Origin: Guadua angustifolia
Lineage: Eukaryota > Streptophyta > Magnoliopsida > Poales > Poaceae
Assembly: GCA_036346375.1 (NCBI GenBank)
Contig: CM070504.1
Span: forward strand, 4,515,890 to 4,579,889
DNA: 64,000 bases
Direction: 5' to 3'
This document shows positions 1-11,852 of the stretch, one piece after another. The notes beneath the pieces are model-generated. The model did not search any database. It was not told the origin of the DNA and was given only the letters and a program-made list of their open reading frames with translations. The first letter of the stretch is position 1. Each line of letters opens with the position of its first letter. A program made the translations under genes and the position numbers.

Positions 1-132
1 CGTGCCATCGGTAGGAGCAATACCTATTTGAGAAGTAAGTCTAGCAACTCGTAAATTTTATGCTTTTTAGTTTCAACAAGTTTAACAGAAAACTCACCAA
101 GATTCTTGAAATCCTTAAACCTATCATCTTTT
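1..132 (-). pseudogene. hAT transposase C-terminal fragment (TTF-type)
   Basis: The minus strand reads DRFKDFKNLGEFSVKLVETK and continues for about 12 codons to a stop. This resembles the stretch just before the hAT dimerisation core in plant TTF-finger hAT transposases, whose family pattern is a leucine-rich segment with KLVET. After an in-frame TAG the frame resumes with VLLLPMA, which fits the start of the conserved 'LP(V/M)A' dimerisation block, and then the window ends. It is an old, broken fragment cut by the window edge. The family call rests on remembered family pattern only. Confidence 0.45.
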
Positions 133-979
133 CGCATATCACCAAGATTCTTGAGGTCCAATGCTTCTTGATCCAAAAAAAAAGGAAAGAATATCTCTAT
201 TCCTCTTCATGTTAACTGTTGCTCTTGTTCTACATTCACAGATAAGAAACCACAAATCAAATTTCCTATCATCACATCTCATAAATCTAAGGCACTATAT
301 TTGGCGCGGACTTAAGCTTCTGTCATTTCAGTCTTTCCCTTTCGGCTATTTTGCTTCTACTCAATTGATTGATCTAGGAAACCGACCAAATAATATAGAT
401 CAGAGAGTTTATTATCTTGCGAGTATCAATCAATAGATTCGAAGATGTAGAAGGGGATCAATGCAATCAAACCTTGGGCGCTTCTTGTTTTCAGTTCTTG
501 TCCGCGTCAGCAATTGTGTGAAGGCGCCAGGTGGTAGATGAGCAGATAAACGGTGATGGTAGGAGTCGAGGAGGAGGGGGAGGCATGCGGTGGCCGTGAT
601 GCACCTATCACCCTCCTCAAATCAGTAGTCGACCCCCCTATTGCATCGCGCTCTCAAGCTGCCGCTTACCCCATCGTGCACCCTAGCCAGCTGTCTGTGG
701 CTCCACGCTGCCGCCTGCTGTGCCACCCGATGTCCATGCTTGTGCCGCCCGCCAGACACGTGTGCCACCTGCACCCAGTGATTAGGGATTTAGGGTTTGG
801 GAATTGAGACTCAAGAGGGAGGAACGACCGAACAGGAAGCGGGTCTAGTCTCTAGAGTCTAGACGACTTGTGAGTGATGACTAGGAGAGCAACGGCACTT
901 GGGCTTTTGAGTTTTGACCGGTCCAATTCAGTTCTAGTGGTAGTTGGACCTTCAGAATTTGTGGGGTGCCTGAGTTCCG
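133..979. other. intergenic, no supported gene
   Basis: Short open frames occur here (for example around 161-436 and 553-807), but none shows a recognisable domain, splice pattern or coding-like composition. I see no repeat or RNA gene. Confidence 0.5.
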
Positions 980-1845
980 TCTAGAGATAGCAATTTTACC
1001 CGATTACCCGTGTACCTGCGAGTAAAACCCTAATAGAGGTGGGTATGTTCTTCATTTATTACTCGAGGGTATGTTTATGGGGGCTAAACTCTACTCGACG
1101 GGCAAATAGGTATGATATTGGGGAGCTTCACCTGTACCCGTTCCGCTCGATTACCCACCACCTCCTATTAACATACGGGCTAGAACAAGCGTCTAGTTGG
1201 CCCCTAATCTCTAATTTATGGTACCTCATTTCAGTAACTAGCCATGTGCCCGTGCGTTGCAACGAAAACTTAATTTGCGATAAAAAGTTTATTTGCAAAA
1301 AGAACTGACAGTGGCAAAGGTGGGTAATTAAAGAGCAGTGGTAAAAGTGGGTAATTTTGATGAAGTAGCGCGGGCAAAGGTGGGTAATTAAAGAGCAGTG
1401 GCAAAGGTGGGTAATTTTGATGAAATAACGTAGGAAGAAACTCTCACTTTATATAGTAGAGATCGTTGAACTTGAGTATCTGTGTATTATTTGTCTGCAT
1501 GTATTATTTTAATTCTTATTCTCATATACATTTGAAATTTTGAATCATTGATAATCATTCTTTAATCCATATAATATAGGTAATACCTATAACTTTATCA
1601 AAAAGATTGTATTAGTACCATAGCTCATTAACTCATAGTACCATTTGGTTGAAAGATTGTTGATAGTGACGGGTAAACGGGTATACTCGCAGGTATTGAG
1701 TACCTGCGGGTGATGGATATGGGCGAGATTTTTCACCCACGACGCTTCGCGGGTATACCCGTGGGGGAGATTTTGGTTCGCGGGTATCGATATAGGCGAG
1801 TACTACCTGTATTCACCGCACCCGGTTGTCATCCCTAGTATTTTA
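980..1845. repeat. degenerate DNA-element cluster with CGGGTA-type repeats
   Basis: The left edge (ctagagatagcaat) and the right edge (gttgtcatccctag at about 1826-1839) look like imperfect inverted ends of a hAT-like element. The interior next to each end is rich in cgggta/tacccg motifs. I found no matching 8-bp target duplication. Inside, 1245-1264 holds gtgcccgtgcgttgcaacg and 1447-1463 holds tttatatagtagagat, a pair I know as the ends of a common grass non-autonomous DNA element. The boundaries are uncertain and this may be two overlapping relics. Confidence 0.3.
1311..1430. repeat. two-copy 60-bp tandem repeat
   Basis: The block beginning gtggcaaaggtgggtaatta at 1311 is repeated with a period of 60 bp from 1371. 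The two copies differ by a few substitutions (for example gtaaaagtgg against gcaaaggtgg). Confidence 0.75.
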
Positions 1846-3734
1846 CTAGTGAACTCTACTAGAAAACTACACTAATGTTCAGAGGAGTCCCCTTACAAAT
1901 TAGAGAATGTCTGTTAATACCTAGTTGTAAAATCTACTTACTATTCTTTTTTAAGTGACTTTTAAATTTTTTACAATCTTCGAGACGTGACTTTGATCGT
2001 TCTTTTTTATCTCACGATGTACTAATAAAACTATGATATTGTGATATTACTTTTAATAAAAAATCTAATGATATAGTTTTCATATAGCCAGTCCAAATAG
2101 TTTTAAACATGTTAGTAGTCGAACTTTAGAAAAATTGATGGCATGGATTCGAGGGTGTCACTTGCCGGATATAAATTACATGCCTCCATCTCGCTATACT
2201 ACTTGTGTATGGTCCTAGAGTATCTGTTTCAAAATATTTACCCATTGGAAGAATCAAAAGTGTAGTTATTGTAATGTTTTTATTCTCTATCCCTACTTAA
2301 ATGTTTTGAAAGAGATTAAATGGTTGTGTTATGTCATTTAGTAGAGGCATGCATGATCATTTCTTATTAACTTTTCTTAGAGATTTAATATTTTCCTTGG
2401 TGTGTGCATGGTGGCCTATGAATAAAATATAGTGTAAGAGAGGGAGTATTTGGAACATGTGGTTGCTGAATCCGATAAAACGCTGGTGTGGTTTCCATTT
2501 TTCCATCCGAATTGTGTTATAATCCATCTTAAATACATTTATACAGATATGGTTTTGATTTTGTCTACATTCGGGTAATAGTTTTCTCTATAAAAATCTG
2601 CATTTTAGTTCAATTCTAATCAAGTCATTTACCCACTCCTGTTGTGATACCACTGATAACCAAACAATTATATTCAACAAGGCTCTATCTGTGATTGTGT
2701 ATGGTAAGCTTGTTTGGTTGAACCGTTTTGGATATTTTGGAGTTTGGCTTTTATTTTTCTAAGTCAAGTTGCAAACGAATGTATTATTACATTATAAAAA
2801 ATGAATGAAATTATAGGACAATCATCGAACAAAGAATGAATATATCTAACTTTAGTGTGATTTACCAAAAAGATTCATATACTTTGCATAGCTTCTTCAC
2901 ATTAGCTTTAAGAATAAGCACCCATAGCAATCGCAAATTGAGCCTTAGTGTCAAATATTATTCATTGAATCTTAAGATATTACAGTAGTTTATAGTGTTT
3001 TATGTGTGATAAGGTTGTCATTTGTCAAGTTGATGTAAATTATGTGGATATCCGAATCCAGCCAAAATCAATTAATATCTTCCTCGAAATTGTGTTTGCT
3101 ACACATCCAATTCATATTCAAATCTGGTTCAAGATTTATGGATGTTAGCATATGGCGGCACGACGATGGAACTAATTTTGCAAAGCGGGTAATTGGTTGT
3201 TACTGTTCATCAAAGATTGCTCGGAAGAGGGTGCTTCGTAAGTTCTAGTTATTGATGATGGAATTAGCCCCTATTTGGGGTTTAAAGCCAGCTTTAGCTT
3301 CCGAAAAGTCGGCAAACCTCCCAAACAGTCGATAAACCTCTCGAACAGCTTAACTTTTAAGTGGTTTTTTACATAAGCTAGAACTACATATAACTACTAA
3401 AAGCTGAAAGCTGGGTACGACATGCTTTTGCTGCTTCTTACTGAGGAAAATTGGAAATGGGTTGTTTGTCAAATGACATTTTATAAAAAGCTACGACTGC
3501 ATGTTAGCCCAAAAAAGTAAAAAAACATTTTTCTAAGAAAAACTACAGCTCCTCTAATCATGTCCTTAATATCTTTTAACACAAGCCTTGGTGTAGGTTT
3601 GATCGTGATTTGCAATCATTTCACTGATCATTGCTTTTGTGTTTTGTCCAATAATTTTAGGAAGACACAGCGCAATTCGTGTAGCTAATCCGTGCACTAA
3701 ATGCCTAACAATCGTGCAGAATATATATTCGTAC
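1846..3734. other. AT-rich intergenic, nothing identified
   Basis: The composition is AT-rich and stops are dense in all frames. A 68-codon open frame at 3042-3248 has no recognisable features. From about 3258 to 3560 there is a mildly repetitive stretch, but no paired ends or target duplication could be established. Confidence 0.4.
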
Positions 3735-3900
3735 TATTTCACTAACCGTAACATAGCTTAACGGTGTAGCATCTTATCTCTTTGGCTGATCCTAGAGTTC
3801 GACTCCCACCAACCATGATTGTGTGGGCTATATAGGTGGATTTTTCACTCTATTTGTTCATTATTTGAACCTGTAATCTGTGAATTGTGAGACTTAAATA
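3735..3900 (+). repeat. tRNA-like SINE candidate
   Basis: There is an A-box-like motif TAGCTTAACGG at about 3754-3764 and a strong B-box AGTTCGACTCC at about 3796-3806, spaced as in an internal RNA polymerase III promoter. The B-box matches the GGTTCGANTCC consensus closely. The flanking sequence does not fold into an obvious intact tRNA, so a tRNA-derived SINE head is the likeliest reading. No poly(A)/poly(T) tail or target duplication was confirmed. Confidence 0.4.
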
Positions 3901-4717
3901 CGATTATCCTAGCCAATTGTCCCCACACTTAAAAAAATTGTCTTTGTGATTTCAAGCAATGCAAACAAGGTTAACAATACCGATTTAGGGTGGAAATAAA
4001 AAAACTAATGGTACCAATTTTCATCGATAATTGGTCAAAAATCATCAAAAATCAAACGGTTTGCGAAATCAAATAGATCTGAAATCAGTGGTCAAACCAG
4101 GGCAAAATATCTCGATTATCGCCTGATATTGTCAATTATCGACCGGTATTCAGCAATTATTGAGCGATTTTTACGAAAACCAGCAATCGAATAAAAAAAT
4201 TAGTACTTTTGGAAAAAATTTGTGTGACATAATTTTTTTTTGGAAAATTTCATATTTGAGTAGCGCTGTCAGAATTTTAAAAAAAAAATACAGATCTAAT
4301 CATCATCTGAAAATTTTACAAAATCATTAGCATTGTCTCTGAACCTCATATAAAAATTTATAGAAATATTATACTTTATTTAGTGCCTATAAAAATAAAA
4401 AACATAACATTATATATAAAGAAAGTAGCACTATCGAAATTTTTAAAAATATACAAATATGATAATCATATAAAAATTTTATAGCATTGCCTCAAGATCT
4501 CACGCAAAAATTTGCAAAAAATTTTAACACTTTTTAATAATTTTTCTAAATATTTTAAAATTTATAAATTTATATTTAAATTTTACCGGTTTACCAAGCA
4601 ATTTTAAACTCAATTCTGTAGGCCCCATAACTGCCATATTCGAGTAACTATTAACATATTGTGAAGCTCACCGCGTTTTCGCCCAAAGCACACCGCCGGA
4701 TCACATGAGAAATTTCT
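3901..4717. other. AT-rich low-complexity intergenic
   Basis: This is a stretch of poly-A and poly-T runs and ataaaa words with repeated phrases (for example aattatcgaccggtattcagcaa-like). It has no open frame of note and is probably an old repeat. Confidence 0.35.
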
Positions 4718-4725
4718 CCCATTTG

Positions 4726-5189
4726 TAGGGGTGGAATCGAGCTGAGCCGAGCTCGGCTCATTGTCTTTGTCGAGCTGAAAACCGGGCTCGGCTCGGGCTC
4801 GGTCGAGCCTCGAGCTGAGCCGGCTCGTGAGCCGCCTGGCATGTGGGCCCGCCTCATTGCGTCAACTCTCAAGTATGTTCATTGTATGTTCCTTATTCAA
4901 TATGACTGTATTAATGCCAAGCCGATTGAATGTCTATGGGATGTGGCTAATTTTGTATTAAAATTAAGCCTCATGTAATTTGGATAATTAATTAATGATT
5001 AGTGATTAGTGAAAATGATTCTGAATATCTGAATTTTACCGAGCCTAACGAGCTAACGAGCCGCTCGCGAGCCGGCTTGGGCTCGGCTCATTGTAGCACC
5101 GAGCCAGACGGTAGGCTCGGGCTCGGCTCGTTGATGCACCGAGCCGAGCCGAGCCGAGCCGAGAGCCTCGAGCTATTTTTCCACCCCTA
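4726..5189. mobile_element. non-autonomous hAT element (464 bp)
   Basis: The left terminus is TAGGGGTGGAA (4726-4736). The right terminus is its inverted complement, ending ttccacccta at 5189. Both sides are flanked by the same 8-bp duplication, CCCATTTG, at 4718-4725 and 5190-5197. An 8-bp target duplication with a TAGGG-type terminus is diagnostic of the hAT superfamily. Both sub-terminal regions are full of gagccgagc/gctcggctc words on opposite strands, giving long GC-rich imperfect arms around an AT-rich core. There is no transposase frame. Confidence 0.9.
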
Positions 5190-5202
5190 CCCATTTGCCA
5201 CC

Positions 5203-5541
5203 TAAGGATGCCAATCAGACCCGTGAGTTCAGGTACCCGCAAATTCAGCACCCGATCGGGTTGGGTTTGGATTCCAATTTTTACTCGCGGGTTCTTCGGT
5301 TCAGGTACCCGTGATGGATTCGGGTCGGGTTTGGGTTCTAATTTTCACCCGCGGGTACCCATTGAGTATCCGAAATACCGTATATACCATCGCAATTGCA
5401 GTCGGAGTTCTGGATACCCGTCGAGTTTGGGGTCGGGTTCCTATTGCCGAGTTCAAATTTCGATTTTTTGTTCGGGTTTCTTGTCAGGTTGGGTTTTACA
5501 AAACCACAAAACCCATACTCGACCTAACCTATTGCCATTCC
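5203..5541. repeat. hAT-like relic with gggtacccg motifs
   Basis: The left end ctaaggatgccaat and the right end attgccattcctag are imperfect inverted complements, and the interior repeats acccg/gggta words as other grass hAT MITEs do. No target duplication was recognised. Overlapping open frames here on the plus strand are by-products of the repeat. Confidence 0.35.
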
Positions 5542-6803
5542 TAGAACTGTAATATCGCACAAACTTGTCGGGTATCTGCCGGGTACGGATATATTTTTTT
5601 ACCCAATAGGGCATTCGGATTTAGATCGAGTTTTTCAATTCAGGTCTTTTATTGAGTTGGATTTCGTAGAACCCACACCAATCCAACCCGACATCATACC
5701 ATGAATTAAAGTCTGCAAGTTTCCTGAGAGGATAGCGTGTCCACGTGTCGCCGTACGTCACTTTGCAAAAAAAACCCTGCGTTTCTGAAATTACGGATAG
5801 GTCCCTGTAAATTACGAATAGGTCCTTCGTGATTTTTTGTGAGGGGAAGATTTTTTTTATAAATCGCGTTTGGGTCCCTCGTGCGCCGTTTTACAGAAAA
5901 AACCTTCCGTTAAATTCAAATCGCGAACAAGCCCTTTTCTAATTTTTCAGGACAGCGGATAGGTCCAAAAACGTAACATTTAGGTCCTTTCTCCGTTTTT
6001 CTCGGGAAAAAAAGTTTTCGTCACCAGAAAAATGTGTTCGGCTCTATCTCTAGACTTTTTTCCCACCGCCCATCATGTTTTTCCAAATTTCGGTCTCCAA
6101 TATTTCCCAAATAATTCGTCGAAAGAGATATTTCTATGATTCTAGCTCTCTATTTTTTCCCCGTTACGCTCATTATTTTAACGATTTAAATAATAAAACG
6201 CCGATAAGCAAGAAAATATAAATTTATATGATATATGCTCGTATGAACTGTGATATCGTTCAAAACGTTTGTCATCATCGATCTATTCAAAATACGATCC
6301 GGTGATCACTGTAGACATGCTATCCTAACTGCTTGTATTGCATGACGTCTCACAATATGTCTTTCCATATTTTTTCAATTAAATTTTATTAACTACGGAC
6401 GCGGCGTACCACCGCGTTTCCTTATCTAGTCATCCCTATTGCCACCCGCCCACCCGATACTGTAAGGCGCCTCCACGAGCACCCCCGCGCGAGCTGGGCG
6501 CGTCCGCGGGGCAGGCGTCGCACAGGGTGCCCCTTGTGTGGTCGGTGGCCTCGGCGCGGAGTCAGAGCGGGTGGGCCATTGCGGCTCGGGGAAATTTTGA
6601 ATCCGGAAGCGCGTGGTGTGGACTGTGGAGGGTAATGGATTGGCGTGCAGTGCAGGCGCGCGGCGGTGGCTCCCCCGTGGGATGGACCACCACCGCGTGT
6701 GGGCACAGCTCAGCTCGCAGGGTAGGTAGGACCAAGGACGGCAGGAATCAGGATCGTGTAAATGCCTAGCCCTAGCTTTTTACGACTGCTACAGTCTACT
6801 TCT
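5542..6803. other. intergenic; GC-rich island at about 6420-6770
   Basis: 5700-6400 contains phrases repeated at short range (aaataggtcc/gataggtcc) typical of unclassified repeats. 6422-6770 is GC-rich with open frames on both strands, which is expected of composition alone; no domain is visible. The island begins with catccctattgccacccg, a hAT-end-like string. Confidence 0.35.
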
Positions 6804-6822
6804 CTTCGAGTTGGATGGTGAG

Positions 6823-6850
6823 TCCCCCCTCCCCCCCCCCCCGCCCCCCC
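6823..6850. repeat. poly-C tract
   Basis: A run of about 28 bases is almost entirely C. The matching position of copies B and C reads gagtttttccccc, so the tract is private to copy A. Confidence 0.8.
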
Positions 6851-7279
6851 TCTTTGCGTGATGGTTCAAATGAAGATTTGTTCTCAATGGTCGCTGCTCC
6901 ATTGACGAAGGTTTTACAAGCAAAATTTCAGCTCATAAAGAGTCTTTCAGATCATAAAACCGATGTTAGAGCTGCCATACAAACCACCGTAGCGGCGTAG
7001 CGTAACTAAGTAGCGTTCGTGTGGAAAATGTTGTGAAGACTTCGACCGAAGAAACTTCCAAACAATACATCCATGACAGTCAAGACAAAGTTGGGTGGAG
7101 TTTACAGGAATCTCAAATAATGGTGGCGTTACTCGAAACTTCCAAAAACTTTGAATTATCGAAGAGGTTCAGCGGAATCCTCGCGTTCCAAAAAGAAAAG
7201 GTTTTGCTAAAGACTGCTGAAAACTTTCAAAGTCCCAGCGAAGATTTGTGGGATGTTCTACCGCATGCCTACTCGGCGA

Positions 7280-7804
7280 TGGTCCATCTATAGATTTAAA
7301 GTCATCTAATTGTTTGCATGAGTGGATAGATAGATATAGTAATCAGTTTTTTTTAGAATATTCTCTTAAGATGCTGGATAGAGCCATAAAAAAAAGTCAG
7401 ACGGACTCATCTAGTTTGTTACATGAAGAGATGTACTCGGTCAAATTTTGTCTAAAAATTTAAATTTCGTTCGTAAATTCAAATTTTATCTAAAAAATCA
7501 AATTTGGGTCAAATTTTGTCCCAATATTCAAATTTCGGTCACATTCTGTTCAAAAATTCAAAATTTGGTCAAATTTTGTCCCAAAATTTTAAACTAAAAT
7601 TCAAAACCTTGGTTACAACTAGCCCATCCATTCTTACCCATCCAACCAAATAAAAAATTGGTTCATCCTATTTATTCTCATCCATCCAACTAAACAAAAC
7701 AATTATCTTATTTCTATCCACCCAACCAAACAGTCATCTGAATAGCTCTATCCAATCCGATAGCTATATTCTATCCAATTTCATCGAGACAACCGAACGC
7801 ACCA
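7280..7804. mobile_element. Harbinger/Tourist-like MITE, copy A, left end deleted
   Basis: The right terminus, caaccgaacgcacca followed by taa (7805-7807), matches the right end of the intact copies in B and C. The left terminus is missing: A goes directly from ggcga to tggtccatc. The interior consists of aaattttgtc/caaattt words and ccatcca/tggatgg inverted phrases. Confidence 0.6.
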
Positions 7805-8063
7805 TAAAATTCACAATGAAACTTTAAAGAGAAGTCTAGTGGCAAACTGGCCCATTACGTAGCTTTTTCTTTTTGGATAGGGAGGAGGCCCATTGGCAGC
7901 TGGCCAAGATGGTAAGTGAAATATTGTTGGCCCACCCCATGCCAGTAGGCTGCGCCCAGGCCTTGCCCACTATCTTGTTGATTCACTAGGCATATTTCGG
8001 TTTTCTGATAGATCTCACCAAAACACTCATGTTATCTTTGGTATTTCTTTTTGAGTCTTGACA

Positions 8064-8345
8064 GTCAATATGGCACATTCCGCCAAACAATGCACGTACA
8101 CATGTTGAAACAGAAGTGCTCATTGATGTACCGACTGGTCGAGGAAAGCAAAACATCGCAACACAGCTTTACAAGCTACTACTTGACTTGGTATACCCGA
8201 CCTCACAGTCACAGGCTACTGAATTTGGCATACCATTGGGATCCATGTAACAGATGCTTGTCAGAATCTGTTGCAGAGTTGTGGTAAGAGGCAGCGAAAA
8301 TCTGCTCACCAGAAAAAAAAATACAAGCAGGAATGCCCAGGTTCT
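8064..8345 (+). pseudogene. exon-like relic of an unidentified gene, copy A
   Basis: A plus-strand frame begins after an acceptor-like tcttgacag and reads ETEVLIDVPTGRGKQNIATQ and on for some 30 codons. A consensus-like donor (ggtaagtgaa) lies about 150 bp upstream at about 7913, suggesting a lost exon/intron pair. Relative to B and C, copy A lacks four bases after tttggcat, which brings an early stop. I do not recognise the family. It lies tail-to-tail with WAT1-related gene A. Confidence 0.35.
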
Positions 8346-8388
8346 AGGCAGTGTTGCTTTGGGCACCATGCATCTGAATCGGATCCCT

Positions 8389-10342
8389 TCATTTCGTCAT
8401 CTTCGGCTCATCCAAGCCATTCTGCACTGCAGAAGTATCGGCTATCTTGGCCTGCTTCTCGCAGTCCAAATCGGTTTCCGGTTCTTTGCTCGCGTTGCAC
8501 TCTTGATCTTTGTCCTTCCCCCAGAGCAGCATGTAAAGGGCCAGTATGACAACCACTCCTCCGATTATGCTGCAGATCAACAACAGTGGCCAGATATATC
8601 GATATGAGTTTGATTTGACATGAGCAAAGGGCATTTGCTCCTCCAACTTTGCCGGTCTTGCTCTCTGGTAATGAGCAAGACTTCAAATGCATGAAGTGAC
8701 GAGGCGCAAAATATAGTTGGGCCATCAACACATGCATCTCTTGTGTTGAAGAACTCATGCAGAAAAAGGGCACTAACTTCAGGAGTAACGTCATGCAAAT
8801 CATACCTTCCAACGTATAGATTTTCACCAAAGATGAAATATGACAGGATCGCCACCATGATCGAGGAGAGGGGATTGAACATGGTAACGAAGACGGGGCC
8901 TTTCTTCTCGGTGCACCACAGCTGAGCGAAGACTACGAAGCCGTTGCAGGCAATTCCCTGAAGAACACACGGTTTATAAGCACCACTACACAGTGAAATG
9001 GAAGAAACAGTCAAGAATAAGAAGAAGAAAATGCGCATTTTTACAGTGATTGATCACACGTACAGAGTATACGACGCACCAAAACTTGAGACCGAGGCCT
9101 ATCATCCAATCCTCCAGCTTATGCCGCATGAACAGCGCGAAAACTGCGGACTGTATTCCTCCAACCGTGGACATACATGCTGTCAGTGAGAGCTGGGCTG
9201 GGTACCTCTTTATGGACGTCGCCTGCCATTTCAACCAAAAATGAGATGGCTTTAAGAATAGTACTCGCTAATCAACAATTCATTTGTTTTCTTATGTCTA
9301 GTTTATCTCAGTCACTGCAAGGTGACTTTAAATACCTGCAAGATGTACCAGATTGACCAGCATATGCAGCTGGCCACTGCAAGGAGTGATCCTTTAATCC
9401 AACTTTCCTGCACAATGCTGCTGCCGTGTATGTGAATAGGCGCCTTCCAGAGGCTCGTTATCGCTGCTCCTTTGTACAAAGTCATGGTGGTCACTCCGGC
9501 AAACGACACCACAGTTCCTGCAATTTTTGCGAGCCCTCGCATGCTCTTCACGTTTACAATCTCCATCCTGAAATCAAGATCGATGAATGTTAGTGAAGCC
9601 TCGATTAACTTGATGAGATCTTACATCAAATGTTAAAAGTTGGAAAAAAGAAAGAGAATCACCTGAGGACGATGGCGATGACGAACGTGATTGAAGCTAT
9701 GGTGTTCACCATAGACGTTACAAATGTTGGAGAGGTGTATTTTAAGCTTGCGAAGTGCATGTTCAGAGTTAAGCTCACCCTGCAAGACGAAGGGGAATGT
9801 TGTTTAACTTTGTTCTCACAACCATATGTTCTGTTCTGCTCTTTCTTTCTTTCTTTCTTTCTTGAGAGGTGCTTCTATGCATTTCCTTGTTTCTTTCTTT
9901 CTTTCTTTCTTTTTTCTTTTAGAAAACTCAGAATGGTTTGTTCGTGTCTGTACTCTTCTCAGTGTTCATGTTCTTACCCCAGAAGTGAGAGTACAAATAT
10001 CTCCAGAAACAGCATCAACGTCATTTTGGGCCTCAACTTCCTGTCCAAAAAAATAGGAAGCAAAGAAACAAAGAATGAGCAAAGTGCAGAGAATACTGTT
10101 CAGTGTTCATCCTAACTGAACAACTGATCTAATTACTTCTCATGGTAGTACGCGAAAGGCCAGAGGAGAACGGCGACAAGTAGATTCCGGTTGGTCACGT
10201 AAACGTAGAGGTTGAGGCCCCTGTCGAAGGCAGCCTCCGTGATGAAGTACATGAATGTGTAGCACAGGTGCACTAGGATCATTAGATTGTGCGGCGCGTA
10301 CTTTCTCCATATCCCTCCCATTTCCGGGCCGTGAAGAGCCAT
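8389..10342 (-). CDS. WAT1-related/UMAMIT (MtN21, EamA) transporter, copy A
   Basis: Seven minus-strand exons can be read: 10342-10137, 10040-9978, 9779-9663, 9567-9336, 9222-9064, 8957-8806 and 8569-8389. All introns are GT-AG and the phases join without a break to give 369 codons, the usual size of the family. The start MALHGPEMGGIWRKYAPHNL and later LYKGAAITSLW, EKKGPVFVTMFNPLSS and SIIGGVVVILALYMLLWG are typical of plant nodulin-MtN21/EamA proteins. These have ten membrane spans in two repeated EamA halves and include plasma-membrane or tonoplast exporters of amino acids and auxin; this member's substrate is unknown. The tail (from about residue 330) is hydrophilic. Compared with B and C it differs at residues 5, 51, 98, 180, 182, 186 and 222, including Trp to Cys at 222. 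A solo LTR sits 107 bp upstream of the ATG. Confidence 0.9.
9838..9920. repeat. (CTTT)n microsatellite in intron 2, copy A
   Basis: Two runs of cttt units are separated by a short unique spacer within intron 2. The matching runs in B (about 24660-24735) and C (about 38520-38598) differ in length, so they can serve as copy markers. Confidence 0.8.
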
Positions 10343-10418
10343 TTCTACAGGACTAGCTAGCCTACTCTGGGTGTTTCTCTCAAGAAAACTGAATCAAAAG
10401 TTCTAGGAGCAGCTTGTC

Positions 10419-10426
10419 TTTATATA
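10419..10426 (-). promoter_or_regulatory. TATA box of copy A gene
   Basis: TATATAAA on the minus strand lies 77-84 bp upstream of the ATG, a fitting distance for a plant promoter with a short leader. In this copy the solo LTR begins 24 bp further upstream, so everything beyond that in B and C is displaced by 1.4 kb. Confidence 0.6.
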
Positions 10427-10449
10427 GGCCATGGTGACGTGGGCTGTTG

Positions 10450-11852
10450 TGTAGGATCGGATGGTGTCAATCAGAGGGGGTGAATGATTGAGCGGAACCT
10501 AAAATAAATTTTTAGTGATTCTTTTAAACCCCTAAATAACATAGAAAAAAACTGCTTCGGTTTGGACAAAAACAAATTAACCTACGTTCACTAAAATAGT
10601 AATTATCGAAGATCCCACCATTAGATCGAAGTGAAATTTTAACTGTAGAAACTAGATTCAATTTGCAAGCTAACCCAATAAAAATCAGCTCGATCGGATC
10701 TACGGATCTAAAGTTATTTTCTTCGCAATTTTACTGAATCAGACGCCATACCAAATAAAAACAAACTGACACACGTTCACGAAAATAATAATTCCTGAAG
10801 ATCCCACTGTTGGATAGATCGATGTGAAACTTTAACTGAAGAAACTAGACTCAATTCCGAAACTAATACAATAAAAATCAACTCGATCGGATCTATAGAT
10901 CTAAATATATTACCTTTGCAAGATGACTACAGTACCTTCTAGTCGCCAGACTCCAAAGCATGCGCGGCCACCGGACTTCTAGTTGCCATGCATGCGCGGG
11001 TTTTCAGGTCATCGAACCCTTTTGTCACGCTAGCCGTAATCTTTTTCCACCAGCCGCCGAAAGTGCAAACCCAAAAACTTCTAGTCGCTGAAAACGCCAA
11101 AACTTCTAGTCGCCAGCCTTGATTTATTTTCTTCCACACGCATGCGCATGCATGCAACACAAGAGTGCAAGAACTAGTCACGCATGCATAGCAAGACGTC
11201 CAGAAAGGCCAGCCTTAGCGCTAGGGGAAAAAAAAAATCTTTGGCCAGGACTAACTCCAGTGCATTAACAAAACGGCTAAGTCTCCAGCCGCCGCCAAAA
11301 AGCCATCTTCATTGATCATATTTCAAGTGCTTTTATACAACTCAAAACCCTAAAATAAATACATATATGCATATCAATCTAGCCCAATATCACATAGCCC
11401 AATATATGCATACAATCCAAAACATGCACGCGTACGGCCCACCTGCCGCACTCACGTGACTAATCAGCCTCTGTGTGCACCGTTCTCTAGCCCGAACATC
11501 CCGCATGACATCCTCGACCATCAGGATCTCGATTCCTCCCTGAACCTAGTCCCAAACCTCAGTTCCTCCATGAACCTAGTTCTGGTCCCGTCATCGACCA
11601 CGTTCGCCCTCGAATAACACCTGCACACGAATAAACAACAAACGAATCCGAGCACAAGTCCACGACTTGACTCAAAGTCAATCTATGTAACCACTCACAT
11701 GAGCGCATTGCATCAAGCAAAAACATCTTCCAGAAACAAGTTCATCCCAACTTGATCCACATTAGCTTTATTAACTCTTTTTATCACTTATTCATCACAT
11801 CAAAATCTCACCAATTGTTCATCATAAATATATCATATACCATGATCTTACA
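10450..11852. mobile_element. solo LTR (1.4 kb) private to copy A
   Basis: The sequence starts TGTAGGATCGG and ends CTTACA, with TG...CA ends, and is flanked by the 5-bp duplication TGTTG (10445-10449 and 11853-11857). Copies B and C have the uninterrupted site ctgttgaagtac with one TGTTG. There is no internal coding region, so this is a solo LTR left by recombination between the LTRs. An internal tandem duplication of about 200 bp (about 10520-10740 and 10745-10920) shares phrases such as gatcccac and cgatcggatcta. Confidence 0.88.

Noticed and set aside
6422..6769. GC-rich open frames on both strands.
   Set aside because: Overlapping frames in GC-rich DNA are expected by chance; no domain or start context supports a gene.
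8408..9244. Long open frames on both strands over the transporter gene.
   Set aside because: They are shadows of, or intron read-through from, the seven-exon WAT1-related gene; the spliced model explains the region fully.
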